64,000 bases of DNA from QWPN01 sp044238145 (GCA_044238145.1 JBIIDT010000007.1:1-64000), one strand, 5' to 3'. Shown: positions 53,905 through 63,964, counted from the stretch's first letter. A program made the numbers and translations. The notes: generated by a model not told the origin, from the sequence alone.

Positions 53905-56046
53905 ATGACCGCACCGCCCTCCGATCGTGACCCGAGCCTGGCGACGCCGCTGGAGCGGCTGCCCGGGGTGGGGACGGCCCGGGCCGAGAAGATCGCCAAG
54001 GTCGGCCTCGTGACCGTCCGCGACGCCGTGATGCACTTCCCGCGCGAGTACCGGGATTTCTCCGGGGCGCATGCGGTCGCGGGCCTCCGGGAGGGAGAGC
54101 ACGCGTCGGTCGCCGGCGAGGTCGTGGATGTCGGCGCGCGGACGCTGTTCTCGGGACGGCACATGCTCACGGTTCGCGTCGCCGCCGCCGACGGGAACGT
54201 GCGGGCGGTGTGGTTCGGGATGCCGTTCATGGCCAAGCGGTTCGTGCCGGGCATGCGGGTGGTCGTCGCCGGCCAACCGCGGCTGAAGTCCGGAGCCTGG
54301 GAGTTCGCCCACCCGGACGTCCGCTGGCTGGGCGAGACCGAAGCGGCCCACGCCTCCGACTGGCTGGCCGTGTACCCGCTGGCCGAGGGCGTGCAGCAGG
54401 CCCAGGTGCGGATGGCGGTGCAGGCGGCGCTCGACCACGCGGCCGGCATCGTGCCGGAGGCGCTGCCGGCGGACATGCTCGCCGCCAAGGGGCTGCTGCC
54501 CATCGAGCAGGCGCTCCGCGAGATCCACGTCCCCTCGGCCGCCGGGATGATCGACGCCGCCCGGCGGCGGTTCGTGTACCAGGAGCTGTTCATGCTCCAG
54601 CTCGCCCTGCGAATGCACCGCCGGCGGCAGCAGGAGCGGCGGCTGGCGCCGCCGCTGCCGATCGACGCCCGGCTCGACGCCCGGATCCGGGCGCGGTTCC
54701 CCTTCGAGTTCACGCCCGCCCAGCGGCGGGTGTGCGGCGAGATCGCGGCCGACCTCGCCCGCACCGAGCCGATGAGCCGGCTGCTGCAGGGGGACGTGGG
54801 CAGCGGCAAGACGGCCGTGGCGATCTACGCCATGCTCGCCGCGGCGGCGACACCCGTGGCCGCGACGGAGGGGGCGGGCCCGGCGCTGCTCGAAGACGGC
54901 AGGCCGCGGCGGCACCAGGCGGCGATCATGGCGCCCACCGAACTGCTGGCGCGGCAGCACTTCGCGACGCTCGAGCGGCTGCTCGCCGGCAGCGGCACCG
55001 AGGTCTGCCTGCTGGTCGGCGGCCAGACGGCGCGGCAGCGGGAGGAGGCGCTCGGGCGCATCGCCTCCGGCCAGGCGGCGATCGTCGTCGGCACCCAGGC
55101 GCTCGTCGGCGGGGCGGCGCGGTTCCCTCACCTCGGGCTCGTGGTGATCGACGAGCAGCATCGCTTCGGGGTGCTGCAGCGGGCCACCCTCCAGCAGGCC
55201 GCGGCCGAGCCCCACACGCTCGTGATGACCGCCACGCCGATCCCGCGGACGATCGCCCACGCGGTGTACGGCGACCTCGACGTCTCGGTGCTCGACGAGC
55301 AGCCGCCGGGGCGGCAGCCGGTGGCCACCTACCGCGTCGGCCCCGACGACCTCGACCGCTGGTGGGAGTTTTTTCGCAAGAAGCTCGCCGGCGGCCGGCA
55401 GGGCTACGTGGTCGTCCCGGCCGTGGAGGAATCGAAGCGGGACCTGGCGAGCATTTCCAGCGCCTACGAGTCGCTGGCGAACGGCCCGCTGGAGGCCTTT
55501 CGGCTGGGGCTCGTGCACGGGCGGATGAAGTCCAAGGAGAAGGCGGCCGTGATGGAGGCCTTCCGCGCCGGGTCGCTCGACGTGCTCGTGGCGACGAGCG
55601 TCATCGAGGTGGGGATCGACGTGCCGCAGGCCACGCTGATGACGATCCTCGACGCGGAGACGTTCGGCCTGGCCCAGCTCCACCAGCTCCGCGGTCGCGT
55701 GGCTCGCGGGGCGACGCAGGGCATCTGCGGGGCGGTCGTCGGCCTGCAGGCCGAGCCGCATCCGCGGGTCGACGCGTTCGTGGCCACGTGCGACGGCTTT
55801 GCGCTCGCCGAGCGGGATCTCGCCCTCCGCGGGCCGGGCGACCTGGTCGGCACGCGGCAGAGCGGGGCTCCGCCGCTCTACCTCGCCGACCTCCTGCGGG
55901 ACGGCTCGGTCGTCGCCGAGGCCCGGGCCGACGCCCTCGCCCTCTTCGAACGCGATCCCGAGCTCGCCGACCCGGCGCTCGAGCGGCTCAAGAAGCTGAT
56001 CGTCGACCGGTGGGGCGCAACCCTCGGCCTCGGCCAGGTCGGCTGA
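53905..56046 (+). CDS. recG: ATP-dependent DNA helicase RecG
   Basis: This 713-residue protein has the wedge/OB domain (about 45-170), helicase Walker A GDVGSGKT (near 296-303), DEQHRFGVLQ (near 415), the RecG motif TATPIPRT, and the C-terminal helicase motifs VIEVGIDVP and LRGRVARG. It rewinds stalled replication forks and branched DNA. The ATG at 53905 gives the usual N-terminus (LERLPGVGTARAEK); the open frame continues upstream to 53842 without similarity. It stands alone between two copies of the palindromic repeat. Confidence 0.95.
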   Translation: MTAPPSDRDPSLATPLERLPGVGTARAEKIAKVGLVTVRDAVMHFPREYRDFSGAHAVAGLREGEHASVAGEVVDVGARTLFSGRHMLTVRVAAADGNVRAVWFGMPFMAKRFVPGMRVVVAGQPRLKSGAWEFAHPDVRWLGETEAAHASDWLAVYPLAEGVQQAQVRMAVQAALDHAAGIVPEALPADMLAAKGLLPIEQALREIHVPSAAGMIDAARRRFVYQELFMLQLALRMHRRRQQERRLAPPLPIDARLDARIRARFPFEFTPAQRRVCGEIAADLARTEPMSRLLQGDVGSGKTAVAIYAMLAAAATPVAATEGAGPALLEDGRPRRHQAAIMAPTELLARQHFATLERLLAGSGTEVCLLVGGQTARQREEALGRIASGQAAIVVGTQALVGGAARFPHLGLVVIDEQHRFGVLQRATLQQAAAEPHTLVMTATPIPRTIAHAVYGDLDVSVLDEQPPGRQPVATYRVGPDDLDRWWEFFRKKLAGGRQGYVVVPAVEESKRDLASISSAYESLANGPLEAFRLGLVHGRMKSKEKAAVMEAFRAGSLDVLVATSVIEVGIDVPQATLMTILDAETFGLAQLHQLRGRVARGATQGICGAVVGLQAEPHPRVDAFVATCDGFALAERDLALRGPGDLVGTRQSGAPPLYLADLLRDGSVVAEARADALALFERDPELADPALERLKKLIVDRWGATLGLGQVG

Positions 56047-56079
56047 GGCTGGTTGCCCCATGTTCCGTCGATGGTGCGA

Positions 56080-56187
56080 GGGTCTGCCCAAGCCCTGAGA
56101 GCCGGGCTGTGGGAGCGCAGCGGACACGCAGTGAGCGGAAGCCCGGAGGGCGGACGCGAACGTCCGGCGACGGGGCTGGGCAGGCCC
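56080..56187 (+). repeat. Palindromic interspersed repeat, copy 3 (shorter core)
   Basis: This copy has arms GGGTCTGCCCAAGCCC (56080-56095) and GGGGCTGGGCAGGCCC (56172-56187), complementary except at three positions. The core lacks about 25 bp after GGGCTGTGGGAGC but keeps CAGCGGACACGCAGTG and GAACGTCCGGCGA. It lies between recG and the DUF808 gene on the opposite strand. Confidence 0.75.
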
Positions 56188-56219
56188 GACCCAGTCGTGA
56201 ATCGCCCGCGCACGGTCCT

Positions 56220-57080
<861 letters not shown>

Positions 57081-57096
57081 GGTCGCCGTGCCGCCG

Positions 57097-58230
57097 TCAG
57101 CCCGCCCGGAGCGGCTCGGTGGCCCGCCACGCCGTGCCGTCACGCTCGACGCGGTGATAGAGCGTGTCCCGCTCCACCGGCTCGCGGCCCGCCTCGCGGA
57201 TCAGCCGCCGGATCTCCTCCACCGAAAGCACCTCGGGCGTCGTGGCGCCGGCGTCGTGGTAGATCAGCTCGTGACGAACCGTGCCGTCGATGTCGTCGGC
57301 GCCGTAGGCCAGGGCGGCCTGTGCCGTGCCGATGCCGAGCATGATCCAGTAGGCCTTCATGTGGTCGAAGTTGTCGAGCACGAGGCGGCTGATCGCCATC
57401 GTCCGCAGGCTGAAGGCGGCCGAGGGTTTCGGCAGGTGGGAGAGCCGCGTGTTGGCCGGATGGAAGGCGAGCGGGATGAACGTCTGGAAGCCGCCGGTCT
57501 CGTCCTGCAGCTCGCGGAGCCGGAGCAGGTGGTCCGTGCGATGGAAGGCGTTTTCGATGTGGCCGTAGAGCATCGTGGCGTTGCTCCGCAGGCCGAGCTC
57601 GTGGGCCGTGCGGTGGATCGTGAACCACTCCCGCGTGTCGGCCTTGTGCTCGCAGATCTTGTCGCGGACTTCCGGGTGGAAGATCTCCGCGCCGCCGCCC
57701 GGCAGGCTCCCCAGGCCGGCGTCCTTCATCTCGACGAGGATGTCGCGGATCGACCGCTTCGTGAGGTGGCAGAACCAGTTGATCTCGACCGGCGTCCAGG
57801 CCTTGAGGTGGAGCGTGGGATAGGCGTCGTGGAGGAGCCGGACGACGTTCAGATACCAGTCGTAGTCCTTCTGGTGGTGCAGCCCGCCGACGATGTGCAT
57901 CTCGGTCGAGCCGGCGGCGACCGCCTCCTGGCCTCGGGCCAGGATCTGCTCGTCGCTCATCACGTAGCCGCGGTCCTCGCGGAGGTCGGCCCGGAAGGCG
58001 CAGAACGTGCATCGGTAGACGCAGACGTTCGTCGGGTTGAGGTGGGTGTTGATGTTGTAGTAGCCGAAGTTGCCGTTCTTCCGCTCGCGGACGAGGTTGG
58101 CCAGTTCGCCGAGGTCGTGAACGGAGATCCGCTCGTCCCACAGGGACTCCGCCTCGGCGGCGTCGAGGCGGGCGCCGGCCTCCACTTTTTCGCGGATGGC
58201 GTCGAGCGACGGGGTGACGGCACGGATCAT
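57097..58230 (-). CDS. mqnE: Aminofutalosine synthase MqnE
   Basis: This 377-residue radical-SAM protein has the cluster motif CVYRCTFC (Cys70, Cys74, Cys77) inside the family phrase NPTNVCVYRCTFCAF, GGLHHQ, and the C-terminal region typical of MqnE/MqnC/CofH enzymes. MqnE joins 3-[(1-carboxyvinyl)oxy]benzoate with SAM to make aminofutalosine in the alternative menaquinone route. MqnC is related, but the NPTNVC motif and the neighbouring mqnP favour MqnE. The ATG at 58230 gives the normal start. It lies 76 bp after mqnP. Confidence 0.9.
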   Translation of the reverse strand: MIRAVTPSLDAIREKVEAGARLDAAEAESLWDERISVHDLGELANLVRERKNGNFGYYNINTHLNPTNVCVYRCTFCAFRADLREDRGYVMSDEQILARGQEAVAAGSTEMHIVGGLHHQKDYDWYLNVVRLLHDAYPTLHLKAWTPVEINWFCHLTKRSIRDILVEMKDAGLGSLPGGGAEIFHPEVRDKICEHKADTREWFTIHRTAHELGLRSNATMLYGHIENAFHRTDHLLRLRELQDETGGFQTFIPLAFHPANTRLSHLPKPSAAFSLRTMAISRLVLDNFDHMKAYWIMLGIGTAQAALAYGADDIDGTVRHELIYHDAGATTPEVLSVEEIRRLIREAGREPVERDTLYHRVERDGTAWRATEPLRAG

Positions 58231-58306
58231 GGGTGGGCTTCCACGGGCGGGGGCGGGTTCCACAACAAGAACCGCAGGCGGCCGTTTTCCGCAACCCGAC
58301 CGCCCG

Positions 58307-59266
58307 TCAGATCGCCAAATCCGCGGCAATTGCGGCCAAAAGCACGAGGCCGATCGCTGCGTTGGCCGTGAAGAAGGCCTGGTTGACCCGCGACAGGTCG
58401 TCGGGCCGCACGAGGGCGTGCTCCCAGACGAGCAGCCCGGCGATCGCCGCCCAGGCGGTCCAGTAGATCGGGCCCAGTTCCGGCACCACGGTCGGCACGA
58501 CCGCGAGAACGACGAGCGTGGCGGCGTGCAGCCACTTGGCGAGGGCGAGGGCACGCGGCACGCCCAGCCGGGCAGGAATGCTCCGCAGGCCGTGGGCGGC
58601 GTCGAAGGCGGCGTCCTGGCACGCGTAGATGACGTCGAACCCGGCGACCCAGAGCGTCACGGCGGCACCGAGCAGGGCGGCGGGCAGGAGGTCGGCCGGA
58701 GCCGCGAGGACCGTGTGGCCGCGGAGGGCGATCCAGGCGGCGACAGGGGCGAAGCCGAGCGCGGCGCCGAGCCACAGGTGGGCCAAGGCCGTGAACCGCT
58801 TGGCGTAGCTGTAGCCGAGCAGCCAGGCGAGCACCGGGATCGAGAGCACCAGCGGCAGCCAGTTGGGCAGGAAGAGCAGCGTCGCCGCGACGAACGCCGT
58901 CGACGAGGCGACGACGAGTCCGAGCACCTCGGCCGCGGCCACGTCGCCGCGGGGCAGGTGGCGGCCGGCCGTCCGCGGATTGGCGGCGTCGATCGTGCGA
59001 TCGACGAGCCGGTTGAAGGCCATCGCCGCCGTCCGCGCCGCGACCATGCAGAGGAGGATTCCGGCCGCGGGCCGCAGCCAGCCGCCGGGACCGGCCGCGA
59101 TTCCGGGGTCGATCCCGCGGCTCGCGGCGAGCAGGGTGGCGGAGATCGCGAAGGGCAGGGCGAAGATCGTGTGGCTGAAGCGGACGAGTTCCAGGTAGGT
59201 CCGCAGACGGGAGGCCGGCCGCAGCGGCGCCGTCGTCCCGCCGTCGCCCGTCGCCGCCGTGGCCAT
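58307..59266 (-). CDS. mqnP: Menaquinone-route UbiA-family prenyltransferase (MqnP-like)
   Basis: This 319-residue membrane protein has eight or nine helices and the UbiA motif NRLVDRTID (85-93), plus the second Asp-rich loop around DVIYACQDAAFDAAHG. These residues bind Mg2+ and the prenyl diphosphate. It should attach the isoprenoid chain to the naphthoate precursor of menaquinone. It could also be a 4-hydroxybenzoate prenyltransferase by sequence alone; the operon with mqnE decides. Its ATG overlaps the ubiX stop by 1 bp. Confidence 0.9.
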   Translation of the reverse strand: MATAATGDGGTTAPLRPASRLRTYLELVRFSHTIFALPFAISATLLAASRGIDPGIAAGPGGWLRPAAGILLCMVAARTAAMAFNRLVDRTIDAANPRTAGRHLPRGDVAAAEVLGLVVASSTAFVAATLLFLPNWLPLVLSIPVLAWLLGYSYAKRFTALAHLWLGAALGFAPVAAWIALRGHTVLAAPADLLPAALLGAAVTLWVAGFDVIYACQDAAFDAAHGLRSIPARLGVPRALALAKWLHAATLVVLAVVPTVVPELGPIYWTAWAAIAGLLVWEHALVRPDDLSRVNQAFFTANAAIGLVLLAAIAADLAI

Positions 59267-59880
59267 CAGACGTCGCCTCCCCAGCGGCGGATGAGCGCGT
59301 TGTTCACGCCGAGCTGGTCGCAGATCCTCGCCACCACGAAGTCCACGAGGTCGGCCACGGTGTCGGCCCCGTGGTAGAAGCCGGGCGCGGCGGGGAGCAC
59401 GACCGCCCCCGCCTCGTGGATCGCCTGCATGTTCTTCAGCTGTGGCAGCGAGAGCGGCGTCTCGCGGGGGACGACGACCAGCTTCCGCCGCTCCTTGAGG
59501 TGCACCTCGGCCGCACGGTGCACGAGGTTCTCGCCCATCGAATGGGCCACGGCCGCCAGCGTGCTGCCGCTGCACGGGCAGATCACCATCGCGGACGTGA
59601 TGAACGACCCGCTGGCGATCGGGGCCATGAGGTCCTTGTAGTGATGGTAGGTGCAGCGGCCGGCCGTCGGCGCGGCCTTGCCGAGCAGGGCGGCGAGGTC
59701 GAACCGGTCGAGGTCGAGCCGGCGGTCGGTCTCCGTGGCGAATACGGCCTGTCCGGACGGGCTGACCGTGAGGTGGATCGCGCGACCCGCGGCCAGCAGC
59801 ACTTCGACGAGCCGCACTCCGTAGGCCACCCCGGAGGCTCCGGTGATCGCCACGACGATGGGGAGATCGGCCACGCTCAC
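59266..59880 (-). CDS. ubiX: Flavin prenyltransferase UbiX
   Basis: This 204-residue protein has the flavin-binding pattern VVAITGASGVAYGVRLVEVL, SFITSAMVICPCSGSTLAA and the C-terminal PRETPLSLPQLKNM, PAAPGFYH. It attaches a dimethylallyl group to FMN to make the cofactor of UbiD-type decarboxylases. Its place in the mqn operon suggests service to the decarboxylase of the futalosine pathway. The GTG at 59880 overlaps the ubiE stop by 4 bp; a second GTG at 59874 is possible. Confidence 0.93.
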   Translation of the reverse strand: MSVADLPIVVAITGASGVAYGVRLVEVLLAAGRAIHLTVSPSGQAVFATETDRRLDLDRFDLAALLGKAAPTAGRCTYHHYKDLMAPIASGSFITSAMVICPCSGSTLAAVAHSMGENLVHRAAEVHLKERRKLVVVPRETPLSLPQLKNMQAIHEAGAVVLPAAPGFYHGADTVADLVDFVVARICDQLGVNNALIRRWGGDV

Positions 59881-60647
59881 GCCGCCTTTCCGGCCGTCCG
59901 CGTCGCCACCGTGAGCGTCGCGATGCCGAACGTGAGCGGGATCATGGTCACGTCCGCGAAACCCGCATCTCGGACGAGCCCGGCCAGCCGCTCGCCGGAC
60001 GGAAACTCCTCCACGCTCTGGTTGAGGTAGGTGTAGGCGTCGGAGCGGTTGCGAGCCACCGTGTTGCCGAGGAACGGCAGGACGCGGCGGAAGTACCACA
60101 GGTAGCCCGCGCGAATCGCCGCATTGCGGGGCAGGGAGAACTCGAGGATCGCGAGCCGTCCGCCGGGCACCATGACGCGGGCCATCTCCGCCAGGCCGCG
60201 GGACGTGTCGGCGATGTTCCGCAGTCCGAAGGCGACCGTCACGAGGTCGAACGCCGCGTCGGGGAAGGGGAGGGCCTGGGCGTCGGCCTCCACCCACTCC
60301 ACGCGTGCCCCGGACTTCCGCGCCTTCTCGACGCCGCGGTCGAGCATCGGACGGCAGAAGTCGCTGGCCACGATTCGGACGCCGGGGCCGCTGCGGGCGG
60401 CGTAGGCGAGCGCCAGGTCGCCGGTGCCGGTGCACACGTCGAGGATCGCCCCGGTCGGCGGAGGCGGGGCCCGGCGGACCGTGACGTGCCGCCACCAGAC
60501 GTCGATTCCGCCGGAGAGCATGCGGTTGACGAGGTCGTACCGCGGGGCGATCTCGGCAAACATGCCCCGGACCTTCGCGCCGCTCTTGTCGACCGCGTTG
60601 TGCGCCGGGGCCGGCTGGCCTATCGTGGCGGTCGAATCGGCGATCAC
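59877..60647 (-). CDS. ubiE: Demethylmenaquinone methyltransferase (UbiE/MenG)
   Basis: This 256-residue protein has the UbiE pattern FAEIAPRYDLVNRMLSGG, the SAM motif ILDVCTGTGDLAL (about 68-80), FPDAAFDLVTVAFGLRN and EFSLPRN. It methylates demethylmenaquinone, the last step of the pathway. The GTG at 60647 is preferred because AGGGAG lies 7 nt upstream; a longer start at 60701 would overlap comB. The divergent comB starts only 18 bp away, so the two promoters lie inside each other's transcripts. Confidence 0.93.
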   Translation of the reverse strand: MIADSTATIGQPAPAHNAVDKSGAKVRGMFAEIAPRYDLVNRMLSGGIDVWWRHVTVRRAPPPPTGAILDVCTGTGDLALAYAARSGPGVRIVASDFCRPMLDRGVEKARKSGARVEWVEADAQALPFPDAAFDLVTVAFGLRNIADTSRGLAEMARVMVPGGRLAILEFSLPRNAAIRAGYLWYFRRVLPFLGNTVARNRSDAYTYLNQSVEEFPSGERLAGLVRDAGFADVTMIPLTFGIATLTVATRTAGKAA

Positions 60648-60665
60648 GAGGCTGCTCCCTGGACC

Positions 60666-61445
60666 ATGTCCCGGCTCTGGCACTGTCACGAACTGTTCCA
60701 TCGTATGCCGCCGGGGGCCTGCGCGGGAGGGATCGCCGTCGTGATCGACGTTCTGCGGGCGTCGACCACGATGATCACGGCCCTCGCCAACGGCGCCTCC
60801 CGGGTGCGGCCCGTGCCCGATGTGGCGGAGGCCCGGGCCCTGGCCGGGGCCCTCGGTTCCGGCACGCTGCTCGGCGGCGAGCGGGGCGGCGTGCGGATCG
60901 ACGGGTTCGACCTGGGCAACTCGCCGGCGGAGTATGGTCGCGACCGGGTCGCCGGCCGCACGATCGTGCTCACGACCACGAACGGCACCGCGGCGCTCGC
61001 CGCCTGCCGCGACGCCCGCGAGGTGCTGGTGGGGGCGATCGTGAACCGCACGGCCGTGGCCACGGCCGCGCGGCGGCTGGCGGCGGCGGGAGGCGGCCAC
61101 GTGCACCTCGTCTGCGCCGGCACCGACGGCGCCGTGACCGCCGAGGACGTGCTCGCCGCCGGCGCGATCCTCGATGCGGCCCTGCAGGGCGCGCCGGCCG
61201 ACGTGCTCGACGCCCCTGCCCGCGCCGCGCTCGAGGCCTTCCGGCGGACGGCGCAGGCGGCCGACCCGCGGGCGGCGCTCGTCGCCGAGTTTCGCCGCTC
61301 ACCGGGCGGCGCGAACCTCGTCGCCCTGGGCATGGAGGCCGACCTGCCGGCGTGCGCGGCGCTCGACGCGGGCGATGTCGTGCCGCGGCTCGACGCCGCC
61401 GACGGCTGGCTGACTGCGATGGTGCCGGCCGCCACGGGCGGGTAA
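60666..61445 (+). CDS. comB: 2-phosphosulfolactate phosphatase ComB-family protein
   Basis: This 259-residue protein has the family signatures VVIDVLRASTT (about 24-34), GGERGGVRIDGFDLGNSPAE and TTNGTAALAA. In archaea ComB dephosphorylates 2-phosphosulfolactate in coenzyme M synthesis; in bacteria the role is usually unknown or linked to sulfolactate. The start at 60666 has no strong ribosome-binding site; the in-frame ATG further in would leave too short an N-terminus. It is divergent from ubiE. Confidence 0.85.
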   Translation: MSRLWHCHELFHRMPPGACAGGIAVVIDVLRASTTMITALANGASRVRPVPDVAEARALAGALGSGTLLGGERGGVRIDGFDLGNSPAEYGRDRVAGRTIVLTTTNGTAALAACRDAREVLVGAIVNRTAVATAARRLAAAGGGHVHLVCAGTDGAVTAEDVLAAGAILDAALQGAPADVLDAPARAALEAFRRTAQAADPRAALVAEFRRSPGGANLVALGMEADLPACAALDAGDVVPRLDAADGWLTAMVPAATGG

Positions 61446-61502
61446 GGTATCGCCCGTCCGGGCCGTCCCGACGTGGAGGCCGGCACCTTCGTCGAGAGCG
61501 TC

Positions 61503-63149
61503 ATGCAGAACCAGAACGACCAGTCGCGGATGGACCGGATCGTGTCGCTCGCCAAGCGGCGCGGCTTCATTTTCCAGTCGAGCGAGATCTACGGCGGCCT
61601 CAACGGCTTCTGGGACTACGGCCCCCTCGGAGTCGCCCTGAAGCGGAACCTCAAGGACGCCTGGTGGCACGACATGGTCTCCGGCCACGACGAACTGGCC
61701 ACGCTCGCCGGCGCCCCGACGCCGTACGAGATGACGGGCCTTGACTGCACGATCATCATGCACCCGCAGGTCTGGAAGTGCTCCGGCCACTTCGACCTGT
61801 TTCACGACTGGATGATCGACTGCCGGGAGTCGAAGCGCCGCTACCGCTACGACCACCTGCACGGCCGCTGGGCGGCCCACCGCGGGAAGAAGGTGTTCGT
61901 GACGACCGACGCGTCGGGCGACGAGGCGGCCCCCGCGACCGTCGCCCGGGCCCAGAAGTTCTTCGGGCTGCGGGCCAAGCAGGTGGACGAGATCGAGTGG
62001 GGCGGGGGCCTGGAGTCGCTCCAGCAGGCGATCGCGGCGGGCGCGGCGACGCTGGCCGACGTGCTCGGCCCCGATGCCGCCGCCCCGGGCACGCTCACCG
62101 AGCCCCGCGAGTTCAACCTCATGTTCGAGACGCGGATCGGGGCCTTGGCGGGCGACGATGACGACCGGGCGTTCCTCCGGCCGGAGACGGCCCAGGGGAT
62201 CTTCGTGAACTTCAAGAACGTGCTCGACACGTCGCGGGTCCGCGTGCCGTTCGGGATCGCGCAGGTCGGCAAGAGCTTCCGCAACGAGATCACGCCGCGG
62301 AACTTCACGTTCCGCTCCCGCGAGTTCGAGCAGATGGAGATCGAGTTCTTCTGCCCGCCGGCCGCCTCGGCGGACTGGTACCGCTACTGGCGCGACCGTC
62401 GCTGGCGGTGGTACCTCGACCTCGGTCTCACGGAGGGCAGGCTGCAACTCCGCGAGCACGCCGCCGACGAGCTCTCGCACTATTCCGTGGGCACGGCCGA
62501 CATCGAGTACGCCTTTCCGTTCCTCGGGCCGGGTGAGTTCGGCGAGCTGGAGGGGATCGCCCACCGCGGCGACTTCGACCTCCGCAGCCACATGGAGGGC
62601 AAGCTCGTCCGCAAGGACGGCGGGCTGGTGCTGGAGACCGGCCCCGACGGCAAGCCCCGGCACAAGGGGAGCGGCAAGGACCTCTCCTACTTCGACGACA
62701 TCACGCGGGAGCGGTACGTGCCGCACGTCATCGAGCCGTCGGCCGGCGCGGACCGGGCCACGCTCGCGTTCCTGTGCGACGCCTACCACGAGGACGAGGT
62801 GCCCGACGAGGACGGCAAGCCGCGGAGCCGCACCGTGATGAAGCTCCACCCGCGGCTGGCGCCGGTCAAGGCGGCGATCCTGCCACTCGTGAAGAAGGAC
62901 GGGATGCCGGAGGTGGCGATCGACCTCTACCGGGCCCTCAAGCCGCACATGGCCTGCCAGTACGACGAAAAGGGCTCCGTCGGCCGGCGCTACGCCCGGC
63001 AGGACGAGGCGGGCACGCCCTGGTGCCTGACGATCGACGGCCAGACGCTCGCCGACAAGACCGTCACACTCCGCGACCGCGACTCGCTGGTCCAGGAGCG
63101 GGTGCCGCTCGACGAGGTCGTGGGCATGCTGCGGGACCGGCTGCGGTGA
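61503..63149 (+). CDS. glyQS: Glycyl-tRNA synthetase, single-chain (homodimeric) type
   Basis: This 548-residue class II synthetase has the N-terminal phrase GFIFQSSEIYGGLNGFWDYG, motif 2 region SFRNEITPRNFTFRSREFEQ and MEIEFFC, and a C-terminal anticodon-binding domain (about 440-548). It joins glycine to tRNA-Gly. It is the homodimeric form and not the alpha2-beta2 form common in many bacteria. The ATG at 61503 is used; a GTG at 61473 would add ten residues. It overlaps the next gene by 4 bp (GTGA). Confidence 0.95.
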   Translation: MQNQNDQSRMDRIVSLAKRRGFIFQSSEIYGGLNGFWDYGPLGVALKRNLKDAWWHDMVSGHDELATLAGAPTPYEMTGLDCTIIMHPQVWKCSGHFDLFHDWMIDCRESKRRYRYDHLHGRWAAHRGKKVFVTTDASGDEAAPATVARAQKFFGLRAKQVDEIEWGGGLESLQQAIAAGAATLADVLGPDAAAPGTLTEPREFNLMFETRIGALAGDDDDRAFLRPETAQGIFVNFKNVLDTSRVRVPFGIAQVGKSFRNEITPRNFTFRSREFEQMEIEFFCPPAASADWYRYWRDRRWRWYLDLGLTEGRLQLREHAADELSHYSVGTADIEYAFPFLGPGEFGELEGIAHRGDFDLRSHMEGKLVRKDGGLVLETGPDGKPRHKGSGKDLSYFDDITRERYVPHVIEPSAGADRATLAFLCDAYHEDEVPDEDGKPRSRTVMKLHPRLAPVKAAILPLVKKDGMPEVAIDLYRALKPHMACQYDEKGSVGRRYARQDEAGTPWCLTIDGQTLADKTVTLRDRDSLVQERVPLDEVVGMLRDRLR

Positions 63150-63964
63150 TTGCCGCGCTCGCCACCGTGTCGAGCCTGCAGGCGCCGCTGGCGACGGTGT
63201 TGGAGGACTATGCCGCCGGCCACGTGGCCGCGATCGACCTGTGGCTCGGCCACGCGGACGCGTTCCTCGCGGAGCACGGCGTCGCGGCCCTCCGCGACCG
63301 GCTCGGATCGCACGGCATCGCCGCGGTCGCGGCGTCATTCCAGGGCGGGCTGCTCACGAGCCAGGGCGATGCCCGCCGCGAGCACTGGCGGCACTTCGAC
63401 GAGCGGCTCGCCCTGTGCCGCGACCTCGCGATCCCGGTGCTCGTGGTCGCCGGCGACGCCTTCGGGCCGCTCGGCCCGGAGGATCTCGGCCGGCTGACGG
63501 TGAGCCTCGCGGAGGCGGCGAAGCGGGCGGCCGACGCGGGCGTCCGCCTGGCGCTCGAGTTCGACGCCCGGGCGAGCTTTCCCAACAACCTGCAGTCGGC
63601 GGTGGCCCTGGTCGAGGATGTCGGTTCGCCGGCCCTCGGCGTGTGCCTCGACTGGTTCCACTGGACGGTGGGGCCGAGCAAGCCGCTCGACCTGTGGCTT
63701 TTGTCGCGGGAGAACCTGGCCCACGTGCAGCTCTCCGACATCGCCGACGTGCCGCGGGAGATGGCCGCCGACGCCGATCGGATCCTGCCCGGCGAGGGGG
63801 CCTCGCCCTGCGACGACCTCGTCGCCCGGCTCCGCGAGATCGGCTACGCCGGTGCCGTGGCCGTCGAGACGCCGAACCCGCGGCTGTGGAGCATCCCGCC
63901 GCGGCAGTTCGGCGAGGTGGCGTTCACGGCCCTGCGGCGGCTGCTCGGCCAGGCCGCGGGGTAG
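63146..63964 (+). CDS. Sugar-phosphate isomerase/epimerase-like TIM-barrel protein
   Basis: This 272-residue protein has the AP-endonuclease-2-type (xylose-isomerase-like) barrel with metal-ligand candidates LALEFDARASFPNN, VCLDWFHW, HVQLSDI and VAVETPNP. Members are isomerases, epimerases or related hydrolases of sugars and inositols; the substrate is not deducible. It starts at a GTG overlapping the glycyl-tRNA synthetase stop, so the two are co-expressed. Its stop lies inside a 12-bp tandem duplication. Confidence 0.8.
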   Translation: MIAALATVSSLQAPLATVLEDYAAGHVAAIDLWLGHADAFLAEHGVAALRDRLGSHGIAAVAASFQGGLLTSQGDARREHWRHFDERLALCRDLAIPVLVVAGDAFGPLGPEDLGRLTVSLAEAAKRAADAGVRLALEFDARASFPNNLQSAVALVEDVGSPALGVCLDWFHWTVGPSKPLDLWLLSRENLAHVQLSDIADVPREMAADADRILPGEGASPCDDLVARLREIGYAGAVAVETPNPRLWSIPPRQFGEVAFTALRRLLGQAAG

